Below are positions 51,721 through 64,000 of a DNA stretch of 64,000 nt, one piece after another. Position numbers and translations under genes: made by a program. The stretch's first letter is position 1. Each line of letters begins with the position of its first letter. The notes below the pieces were generated by a model, which did not search any database, was not told where the DNA came from, and worked only from the letters and a program-made list of their open reading frames with translations. The stretch lies in assembly GCA_008933995.1 (NCBI GenBank), contig WARS01000046.1:11236526-11300525 (forward strand), in the 5' to 3' direction. This stretch comes from Datnioides undecimradiatus. Lineage: Eukaryota; Chordata; Actinopteri; Lobotiformes; Datnioididae.

Positions 51721-51950
51721 TAAACATATTAGGGCGGGCGGCTAATGACGTAGCGTAAGACAGAGCACACAGATGCGCTGGCTGAATAGATTAAAGCATT
51801 CATCCAATGACACAGCTGTGCTCTCTTTGATGCCTGGGCATGAAACTGCAGGAAATTACAACAAAAGAGGGATGCAGAGACTTAGCTGATATAAAAAAAA
51901 AAAAAAAGAGATCCAATCTGACGTGTATGGCATGTTAACGCTGTGTAACT
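47301..51950. other. Non-coding stretch with scattered GT-rich runs
   Basis: No supported gene. Several short GT or CA runs occur, for example 47550-47586, 47940-47956 and 48165-48181. A short CAG-rich run lies at about 49128-49146. Confidence 0.45.
51678..51718 (+). repeat. (CA)n microsatellite
   Basis: About 20 uninterrupted CA units. Confidence 0.93.
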
Positions 51951-51954
51951 TGTC

Positions 51955-53130
51955 AGAGCAGCAGCTGCAGGCTAATGCTCATCTAGTGTTCCCATTAGAT
52001 TGATTGATATACCTCTCTATTTGTGGACTATTTTTAATGCCATAATGCCACTATGACATCTTGAAGTGTTTGTTATTATGTAATTACTGGCCAGCTATTC
52101 ACAATTTACAACTACGTTACGCAAGGGAGCCCATTGTTTGCAGTCTAATCACAAGATTGTGCGGACGAACTGGGGTCTGCATGTACAGGAAGCAGTAGTT
52201 ACGTTCTCATGGGTTTGGACAGACGTGCTGATCTGTAGCTGGGTTAATTGTAGCTATCTATTAGTGTAAGGAGAGGCTAAATGTGTAGCATATAGGCTTG
52301 TTAGCTGTATGTGCTCCGTTGGGGTTTGCTGTGTGCCTACTTGCCAGGCTTTTTCCTTTCTGTTTTGTTTTTTTTTTTTTTTTTCCGATGGAGCAGCCTT
52401 GCAGGATTCTGGTTGTGCAGCATTCACAGCGCTGCCAGCATAGCTCTAATTAAGCCAGGCACGGGTTTCTTTTAAACCCCCCGTGTGTTTAGGGGAAAAA
52501 AAAAAAAGACAACTCCCTAAGTCAGCCGTGAGATGCAGGAAGAGGAGGAGGAAGAAGCCGCATGCTGCTGAAATATAAATGGGCTGCACATCTTTGTTTA
52601 TTGTGAGTTTTACTGCAACAGAACAAACAAAATGGTGGCCCCCTTCTAACGGCGACAGTTAAGCTTTGATTTCTAATTGGTTAACAAAGGCATCATGTAA
52701 ATCTGAAGTGATCATCCTTGAATTCATTTATGTAGATTAGACAAAGGTGTTATCACTCGTGCATTAACGTTTGTCATGCAGCAACATACGCAGTGGTCAG
52801 TTGCCTCCGTTTACATTATCTGGTTAAAAATAGCATGACCTCCTTCACCTAAAAAGCCCACAGCAGAAAGTAGGTCCTTCACCTCTTTTCAGCCACGTAA
52901 GCTGCTGTCTCGTCTCTTTTGTAGCCTAATGCTCCAGGAAAAAGGCAGTTCTCCTGATTGTGCAGTTATGCAGCATGCTACAATGCATTATGAATTATTT
53001 GGCTTTGTTTTTCCCCTGTCGTTCTATTATCCTTCCAGCTAAGCCTCTTCATTTCCTCTGACTCGGACGGCTGTGCCACTGTGCATTTCCCTCCCTGTAA
53101 TTTATCCATCTGCAGAAATGGACCATGCAT
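51955..53130. promoter_or_regulatory. Candidate conserved non-coding (enhancer) block
   Basis: About 1.1 kb of complex, non-repetitive sequence without ORFs, unlike its microsatellite-rich flanks. It has many homeodomain-like and HMG-like cores: TAATTACTGG, CTAATTAAGCC, TCTAATTGGTTAACAAAGG and TATGAATTATTTGG. Poly-T and poly-A runs near 52367-52384 and 52496-52507 split it. The texture is that of developmental enhancers in gene deserts. No conservation could be tested. Confidence 0.35.
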
Positions 53131-53133
53131 GAC

Positions 53134-53157
53134 TGTGTGTGTGTGTGTGTGTATTTC

Positions 53158-53203
<46 letters not shown>
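53134..53203 (+). repeat. (GT)n microsatellite, longest in the window
   Basis: GT units at 53134-53152, then TATTTCTCC, then about 21 uninterrupted GT units to 53203. Confidence 0.93.
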
Positions 53204-53204
<1 letters not shown>

Positions 53205-53810
53205 ACGCACTGAGTAATAGGAAACGTTGTGTTTAAGGGTGATGATTGCTCTGGCCCTCGTGGTTTACAAGCAGACAAGGTAATGATGGCTGCTACTTTC
53301 TCAGCTAGCTCCAGTCAATCCCCCCCGAAGTGAGCTTGTGTGTGTGTGTGTGAGAGAGAGAGAGAGTGTGTGTACTGGATTTGTTTGCTGAGTACTAGGA
53401 AATGGATCTAAGAGCTGCCATGGTTTACACACAGCAGCTTGAGGTGTTGCTAAGTAATTTCATGAGCAACATTGTCAGTGTTTTTCAGGGACCTTGTGTG
53501 TTAATGTCACATGTCATTTATCACCCTACAAACTACTGTAGTTGTTAGTAATGTTCTCCCTGGTCTCTGAAGTTAAATGAGGAGATGGCTACAGTGACAG
53601 GTTGAGAGCTAGTTGGACGGGCATGCTAAGGATTACAGTGTGAGTTTTTTTGTGAGGCTTTTATTGTTTGATCAAAAAATATGGATATAAATTTAAATTT
53701 ACTTTTATGTTTTGGCATCTACATTTTAGTTCAGTGTGTTAAGTGACAGAATAAGAATACTTAATATACACATTTGTGCTTTTGTTCAATACAAATATTT
53801 TTTGAATAAA
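53205..53810. other. Non-coding stretch before the solo LTR
   Basis: It contains a short GT/GA run at 53338-53370 and otherwise AT-rich DNA with no recognised feature. Confidence 0.45.
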
Positions 53811-53818
53811 CTGGAACT

Positions 53819-54262
53819 TGTCAAGGCTTGGGTTATGAGGTGAGAGCAGGACCCAGGTGCAGGCAGGGACAAGGACACAAAAGATCTTTTAACAGTTTAT
53901 TTTATGGGCTAGGTTTACAGATGGTCAAGGCAGGCAGGGTCAAAATCCAGGTAGTCAGTCCGAACAAGGTGTGGCAAGAAAATATCCAAAAACCAAATTG
54001 CAAAAACCAGAAATCCAAAATCTCTACGAACAAGCACATGAAATCAAGGTAGGGACATGGACGCTAACAGAGCAAATGAACCGACAGAGAACAAAGGCAA
54101 TGGCATAACTTAAATAGACAGGGGAGGGCAGCAAAACGAGACACAGGTGAAACCAATGGACTAATCACGGAGAAAACAAGTAGACAGAAACACACAAGGG
54201 AGGAACCTTTCAAAATAAGACAGGAAATAACAAAACAAGAAACTCAACTCAAAACCCTGACA
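53819..54262 (-). mobile_element. Solo LTR, probably Ty3/gypsy-type, minus orientation
   Basis: A 444-bp block starts TGTCAAGG and ends CCCTGACA, giving the TG...CA ends of an LTR. It is flanked by the 5-bp direct repeat GAACT (53814-53818 and 54263-54267). On the minus strand it holds a TATTTAAG promoter-like site followed by AATAAA in the expected LTR order. No internal region is present, so it is a recombined remnant. The intact target duplication suggests moderate age. Confidence 0.7.
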
Positions 54263-54267
54263 GAACT

Positions 54268-57200
54268 TTGGAGTTCAACAAATTTAACTCAGTTGTCCAA
54301 TGATTTATCACTTAAATGTGATGGTACATATTGAACTACCCAGATAGTACACAGCACATTGTATTTTCAGCTATATTTCTGAGTATGACAATGCAATGTG
54401 ATACAATTGTATTGTGACCTATGTGTCATGATACCAATACTCTGGCCATACTCTGTTTTTACAGGTCATTGCCCCTCTAGGCCGAACGCCCATTTGTTGG
54501 CCGCTTGTTAATTGGACAAGTTGTTGTTTTTAATATGAATGTGAAGTGTATTTTAACATACTGAAAAGGACTAAGTTTTCCCTCAATTAGATGACATTTG
54601 TCACATGTTTGTCATATTTCTCAAAGTAAATCCGAGTGTTACTGCGGGAGAACAGCTCAGGTTCAAGGTGTTTGTTAGGTTGTGTTGGTTTGGCCCAGTT
54701 TCCATCTTCTCTGGACTGGACTAACTCTCAATATTACACTGTCAAACAGTTGCAGTTTGGCTAGGTTTTGGCATAAAATCTGGATGGGCCTTCAGAACAG
54801 TAGGTTTTTATTTTTGGATGGGCTTCTGCTTCAGTGGAACATTTTTTGGACTGTTGGGGTTTTGTAATATTGAGCTGTCGGAACAATGGCAAAGGCACTT
54901 TGTATTTTTAGTTTTGGAAAGGCCAAATGAGATGAACCAGTCTTAGAAACTCTTTGAACACTGGGTATTGCCACATTTTCTGAGAGGGCATCTCCAGGAT
55001 TTCTTTTACTATCAAAGATTTCAAGGTCCTTCTTTAAATAAGTGACATTAGGGGAACATATAATCTGTCATCACATAAAAAAAAAATATTTTAAGCAATT
55101 TGAGTAATTTGTGATTTGTTTTGATGGCTTTATGCATGAAATATCGTTTGACAGCTATCAGCAATCTCTTCCACAGACTGTCCTTGAAAAACGCATGAAG
55201 CTGCCGTCTCATCTTGCACATGCCAGTCATTGTCTTTATCGGCGCTGCATCTGTGTGAGGTGTGTGCTGCTGTGCCACAGTGGAGTAAAAAGCATTTATA
55301 TTAAAGTATGTGATGAGTTTTTTAGTTTATTTATTCATTCATAATCCAGTTTATGTGTAACACGTATTTTCATTTACTCTGTAGTCAGACTACAGAAAGA
55401 CTCCAGAGCAGAGCGGTTACATCAGTTCATGCTTTAAATACGAACATGAACAGACAAAATAGGAGCGAGTGAAACAATAAGAGGAGAGACAGGGACAGAA
55501 AAACAAAGATGCAGGCGGAATTCATTTTAGTTTAACTGAGCGATATCTGAGACTGAGAGCACACCTGGTGTCATTTTGTATGAGCTGCACATTTTATTTT
55601 AACAGCCTCTGAGTGTTTTATCTGCTCCTGCTTCTCTTTCCTGAGATGCAATGAGTAAGGCTGTGGTAAGAGAAAAATAGAGACATTCAGGAAAATACAG
55701 AAAAAGCTTCTTCTCCTTTTACATTTCACTACCATTAAGACAGGTTTAGAGGACACCCTTCCCTGCATTCCTTACACAAAATTAGTGCTTTGGAGCATTT
55801 AAAATGTCATTTCAAAAGTATGTTGTATTAGCACTGAGCTGTGGCCTTAATATATCTTTCATTCACCTATTCATTTTTGTTACTTTCTTCACTGATTTAT
55901 AGCTGATATCTCCAAAAGCTACAGTAAAGGTATTGAGAAGTCCACAACAGCTCTCTCTCCTCTCCTCCATAGTCCACTGGTTTTTAGTAGAAGAACGGAG
56001 CAGAAAACTAGTAAGTCAAGAAGTCTTAAAAAAGTAAACAATTTTCTGTCTAGGAGGGTTTTTTATGTTATTGGTTGTTCAAAAACATCTTTTAATGCCT
56101 TAGATTCACGTTACAAGCCCTTAGGCGGGTCCTGACCCCCCAAATTGGGAACCAGTGCCACAGACACTCGCTGGAATCCAGTCACATAGATGCTGGTGGG
56201 TGCCGCTGACAGGAATCACTGGCTATATGGAGTGTGCACATCTGTGGCTTTTCCACAGATCTTAGGCCTGAGAACAGCACTTAGAGACACACACACATTC
56301 ATGCACACACTCACATATCAACACACGGTGGCCCTAATCCCGGCACGTTATCAGTGAGCATCAGTGTGTGAAGTCATGTGGACTGGTATGAGTCAGCGGC
56401 TGAGCCTCAAACTCTGTGCAGCTGAGATCCGCTGATGAGAGCATCTCCACTGGACGCATGTCATCCTTTCACACCCCGACCCACCACTGCCTAGCAGCCC
56501 ACATTAGCTCAGAAGCTGTTTAGTGGCGAGAGAGGACAGGATATATTTAGCCTTTCATGTAGACAAGATACTGTGTAGTCAGGAGACCAGTCAGAAGTCA
56601 TATGTAGTCAAAATTAACAGCTTTTAATGCTCTGACTGCTGCTGTACCACTCAAACGTTTCATAAGAGCAAAAATGACATGTGCCATTTGAGCACAAAGA
56701 GATGCTTTGTTTCATGCTCTTGAGACTCTTGATAAAGAACAGATTTTGTTAATCCCCAACTGTTTGTCTCAACTTTTACTTCTCAAATTCTTCTTCAATC
56801 TAGCCGGGAAAAAACTAAAAACTGAGCCTGTCTCTTTGGGCTGATCATGTTGACTGATCACAGAGCAAGTCCCCATCCACACACTTCAAATACCCTTAAC
56901 TTGTTCGGTTTAGTGCAATGTAATACCTTGTACATTCAGGTCACTTCATGATGATGTGTTTGACCACTGACCTCTGTGTTGATTGTGTTGATTATCTCAT
57001 GCAGGTTTACCTTTATGGTCGAACAGTGACATTCTCATTGAAACCCATTTCATTTTTGCTGCTGTTTCGTAAATAACGCCAATATTCGTCAACCTGCACC
57101 AATGCAAGACAAGCGCCAGCAACACCCTGAAACAGCATTAACAGAAAATTCAAGAGACAAAGGGCTGAAGCTCTTTTCGAGGAAAAGCAAGGCTGCTGAA

Positions 57201-60200
57201 ATGAAAGGGAATATATCAAAGACAAAAGTAAAGTGAACATCAGCATTACCTTCCCAAGATGAAAGGGGGCCCGAGAAGTGCTGCACATGTGTCTTATTGA
57301 GTGTTGCTGAATCGGGCACTGTTGTTTGGAACTGGTTGAGTTTGCCATGTAGTTGTTAGTCTGCAGTGAGTGACTGGATTATTATTATTTTGGACTAGTG
57401 CCTGTATTGAATTACTGTTTGTTAGATCAATGGAGCTGATCCTTTAAGCCACTTTCTTCTCTTAGTGTCGATGCCAGTGTTTTTTCTTTGACTTTTTTCT
57501 TACACCAGATCTTCTGAAATAGACTATACAACATGTTTAATACATGCAGTCTCTATCAATGATGTATTATATTTCCCAACTTGCACTCTGAGTCTGTACA
57601 CCGTATTTGCACTGTGCCCATTCTGAAGAAATGTCTTGCAGACCCCAGAACCATTGTGATATAGTTATGTCAGACAACAGATGAAGCCTGCAGGGAACAT
57701 TGTTTGTAACAAACTAAAACCAGTGAGCATTGAATTTCTGTCCATGAACAGCACTGAGGCCTTGTTTTCACACAGTTCCAGGAGATTGATGCTCCTCTTA
57801 TAAAAGTCAGTGAGACGTAGGTCAACAGTTTTTAGGGTGCTGAGCAATGTTCAGTGTCCTACAACAGCTACTGTGCCATAAAATGTGTGAGAGAGCATGC
57901 GGAAAACTGCCCAGGCACACTGTCTATTACACTTTGATCATGTGAGGTGTAAACATTATAAAATCAGATGTATCTGGACTAGCTGCTCTAAAACGCCTCG
58001 CTACCTACATCTCACTCTAGGTTTATTCACCTCCTGCGATGCTAATCTGACTTCTGACACAGCTTTTCCTTTTAGCTTGGTCATGTTGTTTGCTGGGGGG
58101 GGACAGTTAATAGTGATGCATTTTTCCATATAGCTGACTTTACTGTCTTAAAAATGATTCATCAACCATTCAAAAATATTACATAAAACATGTCACACCT
58201 GTTAGCTTGAGTGTGTGAAGGACAGAATAGGACAACATAGCAGCACCTGAAGTTCTGCTGTTCTTCCATTTGTAGTTGTGTCTTACCTCAAGGAAATTAA
58301 AGCCTGACCGTCTTGTCGCTATCCTACAGTGTGTGCTTGATTGAACCCAGCTAGTCTAGTCAGAAGACGGCATGTCTCCTATACATTGCTGCGCTCTCAA
58401 TAGGATGGAAGCAGCATCCTCTGTTCGGGCCTGTCAAGACAGTGGTAATGTAGGTCAACAGGTATAAGCTTCCATCCACCATTTGCGGCTAAAGACAAGT
58501 GGGGTGGAAGAGGAGGCAGTGGGATGTAAGCATCATACAGAGAGATGGGATGGTGGAGGGGTGGGGGGATTAAGAGGGGCAGGAAGGCAAATGATTGGTC
58601 CACAGACAGTAGTGGTGGTCTGATCAATGTTTTATAAGCATCACTACTCTGTTTGTAGGTTAGACTTATCTTTCCTCTACCATGTGAGGGCTAATGGTGG
58701 AGCTGTGAGTCATACAGGTCTGTGTTGCTGAGATAACCCTATGCATTGTGTGTGTGTGTGTGTGTATGCACGTGTGTTGTTTTGCCAATACAATAACCAG
58801 CAATACAATCAACCAACATTACTTTTAATTTAGACAGCGTGAAACCATTTAATTAATGAAATCTGAGTCTGAGCAGCAAACTTGCCAGATTTGTTTACGT
58901 TGCCATGGTTGCAGTTTGCAGATGCAAATGTGTTTACAGATGTCCTCCCGATGAAACATCCTCTATTGTCTTGGCATACGGTTTATAGTGATATTTCACA
59001 TCAAATGGTTGATATTTTTGATGTAACATGTCAGAAGCTGCACATGGAGCTAGTCAGTGTTGCAAAATCAAGATCAAGATGTCCTGATTCACCTGCCTGC
59101 TGAACATTATCTCCTCATTATTCCGCTGTTTTCGCCTGCTCTTTATCTTTTACTCTCAGCCCACAAGTACATGGTCACATGACCTTTTGCTCTTTAAAAC
59201 GAGGTCACACTGGTGCCACTCCGCTGCGTGTGTGTGTGTGGCTTTCTGAGGATTAATAGTCATACTAGAAGTGGCTGGGAGCGGTGGTGTAAACTGGATA
59301 GTCCTTTGCTGTTAGGGGGAAAATTTCAGGCTGCATCATCTGTCAAAGCTGACATTTTTCTTGGCGTCCTTGGCTCAAATGTGAGGGATTGATATGCTGT
59401 CAGATCCATGTTATCCAGCTCATAAACAGCAGGCCTTGCCACCACTTTTACAGCATCATGACCCCTAATATATAGTCTCACATAGAACCCGTACTGCTGC
59501 TTCACAGGTCTCAGGTAGACAGAAAAGCTGTCAGATGGCTGTTGAATGAAGAGATATCTTGCTTGCGAATTGACCATTTGCTGAACCCCTCTCACAAATA
59601 GCTATTTTCCAATCATAGCCTAGCAACCATAACTATGCACAGAAGGCATGTCAAGCTTTAGATGCTGAAGTTGTGTGCATTTAGCCGAAGTAAGAGAGAC
59701 ACTTGGCATGTAAAGAGTCTTGAACACAAGAGTGGGTGTTTTTAGCCTTTCAAAAACTAAAACAGATGAGCAACAGTTTATTAATTTACGAATCAAACAG
59801 ACTGTTTAGCTCTCAAAGATGCTGCCCGCTAGCTACTTTTAGGTTACGCTCAGTAGCTAGCGAGCTTGTAAGAACATTTCATTATCTTAACGCAGCACAT
59901 CCTACATAAGAATGTGTAGCGGGCAACAGAAAACAGAAGCATACACACTTTCTCAACAAGCATATGCAGGAACCATACTGGGTCATCCACTTTAATGCAC
60001 ACCTTACCCCAACAGTTTTCAGCTGGAGAACATTCATACACAACAATACACCCCCCCAACACACACTCAGCTCCGCCCAGTCATAAAGGCTGCCTCTCCG
60101 CGCCGTAGCTGCTTCCACAAATCCTTAACCCACATCTTTTACATCTCATCCTTAACCATTTTCCCATAACACCAGGAGGGAAGGCTTCTTGCCGAGCTAT

Positions 60201-63200
60201 CAATAATGAACGATTAAGTCAAGGGTTTAACATGCTTGTGTAGATAATGGGCTGGAAAGAAGGAGGCTTTCAAAGAACAGAGTGCTTTTAGTCCAGAACA
60301 CCACCAGCAGGAAGTGCAGAGTTTTTAATGGTCAAGACCTGTAGACTGTGGGTTACTCTTCAAGCCTCGTCTGTCACAGATGGTTAATGGCTTGTTTAAA
60401 ATATTAACATTAACGATTGTACGCGGTATTTTTTTTTACGCGGTTTAATTCCCTCCATTAAACGTGTCATTTAATTGACACTTAATTAGCATAAAAATAT
60501 GTTAGCAATTACTAAAAAAGGCCAAACTTACGAAAATAATTTTGTGTCATTTTTTAAAAATCCATGCATAATATTAAATGATTATAAGTCAAGGCAATGG
60601 CAAACATCAAGTAATGTATTTACCAAGATGTTACTTTGCATCTTTCTCCAGTTCTCCAAATCAAATCATCCAGAACTTTCCAACTTTCCTATATTCTTAT
60701 CACTTTAATGACTTCATGTCATTAGGACCCTAAACATGTTGTAATATAGTTTCCCAAGTGCTGTTTAACCATGGTCAGGTCAAATTTAGACCAGTTTTAA
60801 CCAAGATGTCTTCAAATCATCAAATCCTAGGTGCCTGGTGACTGTAAGGTCTTTGGGTTGAATTTATAAGACAGTTGGGAACAGTGAAATAAACAAGGCG
60901 CTCAATCCCAGCAGTTCCTATAGAGAATGGCATTGAGATACGTGCTGTAAGTCAACCCCCAGGTGTGAGTGCGTCAATAGGTTTGTGACCTTTTCTTCCA
61001 CCACTCACTTAGCCTGGCTGTTGAACTCGGAGCACAGCTTGCTGTAGTTTATTGCTCTTAACACCATTAGAATACCTGATACCAATGTGCACAGGAGCAA
61101 ATCAACAGTGATGCGAAAGCCTGACAGTGAGGGTTCGGTTCCCATTAACACATATTAATAGATTCAAAAAATACTGAGCTCTTATTGAATACAGAATAAA
61201 ACTGCATTGTTTCATCAGGTGCCATGTTTTATGATCACATACTGTATAATCACATCTTATCTGCCATCACCTCCTCTATAGTGTCTTTCTCTACAGGTCT
61301 GATATTATATAAAAGTACCCAGTATGGCTGTGGACATCAGTAGCTGACCATCACACAAAGCCACACACACACGCACACACAGACACACACAGACTCATCC
61401 AGATGCTAACATAAACAAATGAGTGCCCTGCAGTGTTTCCAGTCATCCTCTTTAAGTCTGACAGCGGCTCATTGAAATGGCATGTCTATGAAAAGACCTC
61501 TCTGGGTTTAGAAAAAAAGAAACGTTTGTCTGTTCAGTCTGGATGTGGACGATGTCTGTATACAGCTGTTCGCCCTGAGGCACTGAAACTAATACCATAT
61601 GGCTGAGCCTTCTTTTCACGTGCTCGATGGTGTTGATAGCAGGTCTGAGAAATGGTTATTCTTTCATTCTTTATCAGCAGAAATGTTCTGCTGCACAAGC
61701 CAAAAACACTTCTTTTGCTTTTGCTTAGTGGTATACAGCGTGGTGAACTGTGTGTGAACACCTGAAAAAACACAGGAAACGGCAACAGGTGCTGAGGCAA
61801 GATATGTCACTCCTGATGCGGTGATACAATGTCTGTTTTTATTTTTGTTAATTTTGGTTAATCATTGAGGTTATTGTTTCTGTCATATCCCTGTGTTAAT
61901 ATTTGACATCTCAAACCCTGCAAATACCCTCTGAAACTACAGGAACTAAGTTATTATTGTTACTATAGTAACTAAGTTCAGTTAGAGCTGCATTAGTTCC
62001 TGCTTGCCTTTAGAATCACGCTATATTAATTGAGTCTTAACTCATGACTGAACGCAGAGTCTTGATACAAATAAAGGTGATCCATCAATATGCTGAGAAT
62101 CATGAACCATCATGAAGTTGTTTTCAGCATCAAACACAGATATGAATCAAGTTAAATGATGACTGACAGTAAAGCAGAGATTTAAAAACCTGTGGTCATG
62201 AGAGTCATGTAGTAACCAAAGAATGAGATGGTGTCTGAGCTTCACCTTTGTGAAAGGGTAACGAGGGTGGATATCTGGAACGGAACTGATGCTCTTTCGA
62301 AGGAGACAAGGATGTGTGTGATAGTATTTCAGGCTACTAACTGGAAGCAGGCCCACAACATGCTGGAAGGATAACATACTCCATATAGCCGGGGGAACGC
62401 CTCAGGAGGAGCTTGAGGATGTGGCTGGGGAAAAGGATGTCTGGGCTAATCTAACTAAAGTCTCCAGCAAAAGAGAAATTGGATGGATGACATTGTTCAG
62501 CCATTCCCCCTTTTAACTGGTCTCTCATATGACATGTAAAAGCACCAGCCTCTTCTTCATATGGCAGAAAATACTAAAACACTGTGAATCATCCAGTGCG
62601 ATTTAATCTTAGAGACACCAACACAAACCTAGCTTTAGTGTGCTTTTAAAGGCAAGACACGGCTGCACACGTACACATGGTCACACATGTGCACACGCTC
62701 TTCCTCAGACAGTGACATGCACACACTCTTCTGTCCTCAGGACTGCAGAGATCTCATTTAGATAACTCTCCTGATCTCTCAGTACCTCCCCGAGTCGCCC
62801 TTTCCCGCTATATTCATCCATTATGTTACCACATGAGGAGATAGCAACAACTTTAGCTGATCCCTTCACTCGATAGTGAGGGATCAGTGTGGGACTTGAA
62901 GACAGTGTTTGAACTGGATATCTTCCCCTTTCACAAACTCCTTGACTGTCTTTTGCAGCAGTTTAATGTTCCTAACATCATGCTGCCAAAGAGTAACACT
63001 TTAAAAAAGGATTTATCATCATATTATCATTCATCTCACTAACAAGCATTCATTTTGTGACAGTTATGATGTTGCCGCCCATTAGCTGTGTGCAGGGTGC
63101 TGTATCAATAACTTTTAAAGAGTGGGGTACTTAGCGTAGCCAAATCAGCGTCAACTGCCATAATTCTAGTTGCCTCGTTCTCTATTTAGTCTGCAGCTGT

Positions 63201-64000
63201 CCCTGCAGCACCCCACCTCCACATGCATTACCCCTCAGCATGTTTGTGTTTGGCAGAGAGACTGACTGACTGACTGCCTGCTTGGATAAGACCCTTGAAG
63301 GTGGCATGTGTATTTATATCCAGTAGTTCTTGCGGAGGGGTGTGTCTGCTGCTCAAGTCTTTAAACCATCAAACACATTCTTTCTTGCCATAATGCTAAA
63401 GCAGCTTTGTGGGCAAGGGGGCTTATATTGAAACTCCACCAGGCAACCTACAGATATGCATTAAGAGTATACACAATTTTAGAGTTGCAGTGATTAGATG
63501 ATGGACTGCTAAAACTTTAGTTACAGTTCTTTAGTTAGTTTAGTTTTTGCGATATGACACGTAACCCAAATTGTAGTTATTGTCAGTTTCTGTTACTTCA
63601 TGATTAAAAAGCTGATATTGATGGCCCCATTTTTGTTAACTCAGACTATCTGCTTTGTAAAAAGTAGTAATGGTCTTGATGTAAACATTGAAAAAAAGAC
63701 CAAACCTGTGGCAACATGTGCGACACAGGACATGAAACACTGTCAAGATCTGTCAAGGGCACTTGGTTTATCCACCCTGTGACTTCTGTGCTAAAGGATG
63801 GTGCAACACATTGTCAGTGAATGTAATCCACGCAGTAAATGACCATTACACAATGAGCAGAAACAATGTAAAGGTCAGACCCTGCGAGGCGATTCCTCAG
63901 ACATACTGCAATATTCATGGAATGACTCCACTAAAGTGTGCCATAGGCTCTGGTATGGATAGCAGTTGCTGCTAGTAGCTCCTTCATGAGCGTTACGAAT
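54268..64000. other. Non-coding stretch to the window end
   Basis: About 9.7 kb in which I could support no gene. It holds a GT microsatellite at 58748-58765, CA-rich text at about 61360-61391 and a possible repeat fragment at 56.1 kb. The longest ORFs (about 57.0-57.3 kb and 59.3-59.6 kb, both minus) lack recognisable domains. Confidence 0.45.
56060..56165. repeat. Possible repeat fragment
   Basis: The text GGGTCCTGACCCCCCAAATT followed by GGGAACCAGTG resembles a phrase common to several vertebrate dispersed repeats. No ends can be defined. Confidence 0.3.

Noticed and set aside
51678-53203. Direct repeats that might be read as a CRISPR-like or satellite array
   Set aside because: They are ordinary CA/GT microsatellites in vertebrate DNA with no spacers.
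57013-57348. Minus-strand 111-codon ORF with a hydrophobic stretch
   Set aside because: Composition is biased and no homology or gene context was recognised. Probably random.
59326-59595. Minus-strand 89-codon ORF with protein-like composition
   Set aside because: No domain, splice partner or promoter was recognised. Length is within chance for 26 kb of non-coding DNA. Worth a BLAST but not reportable as a gene.
61306-61315. TATATAAAAG resembling a TATA box
   Set aside because: It lies in AT-rich DNA. The ATG that follows opens only eight codons and no splice donor is placed sensibly.

Overview
The window is vertebrate nuclear DNA, almost certainly from a ray-finned fish and probably a percomorph. 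It holds two intron-rich genes that sit side by side in vertebrates (MGA, then MAPKBP1), a galectin-3 gene, a Tc1-like transposon, and interspersed repeats whose signature (AGCTTAGCATAAAGACTGG and its mirror) I recall from percomorph fish genomes. The gene calls come from reading conceptual exons with consensus splice sites and one continuous frame. The fish assignment is an inference from repeats, intron sizes and protein divergence.

Layout. 1-8.6 kb: the 3' part of mga (+), 14 exons from 895 to the stop at 7787. It includes the Cys-rich MGA domain, the bHLH region and a last exon with two AT-hook-like motifs; the N-terminal T-box exons lie before the window. 8.6-10.4 kb: intergenic DNA and the candidate mapkbp1 promoter. 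10.46-31.75 kb: mapkbp1 (+), 33 coding exons that join in frame into a 1541-residue protein, with a WD40 N-terminal half, a disordered middle and a C-terminal helical segment. Its introns carry several foldback or palindromic non-autonomous repeats. 33.15-36.56 kb: lgals3 (-), convergent with mapkbp1, encoding a 324-residue galectin-3 with an unusual Trp/Cys/Pro-rich N-terminus and all canonical sugar-binding residues. 36.85-38.39 kb: a decayed Tc1 transposon with IR/DR ends and a DD37E catalytic triad.

38.4-64 kb holds no coding gene I can prove. It contains a candidate TATA promoter with a short ORF ending at a good splice donor (41.4 kb), a CpG-richer candidate 5' untranslated exon on + (44.1-44.4 kb), a purine-rich tract (46.9-47.3 kb), a block that reads like conserved regulatory DNA (52.0-53.1 kb), a solo LTR (53.8-54.3 kb) and many CA/GT microsatellites. 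The simplest reading is a regulatory desert, or the long first introns of a + strand gene whose coding exons lie to the right.

The three genes do not form a pathway. MGA is a MAX partner and scaffold of the variant Polycomb complex PRC1.6, MAPKBP1 is a JNK-pathway scaffold, and galectin-3 is a beta-galactoside lectin.
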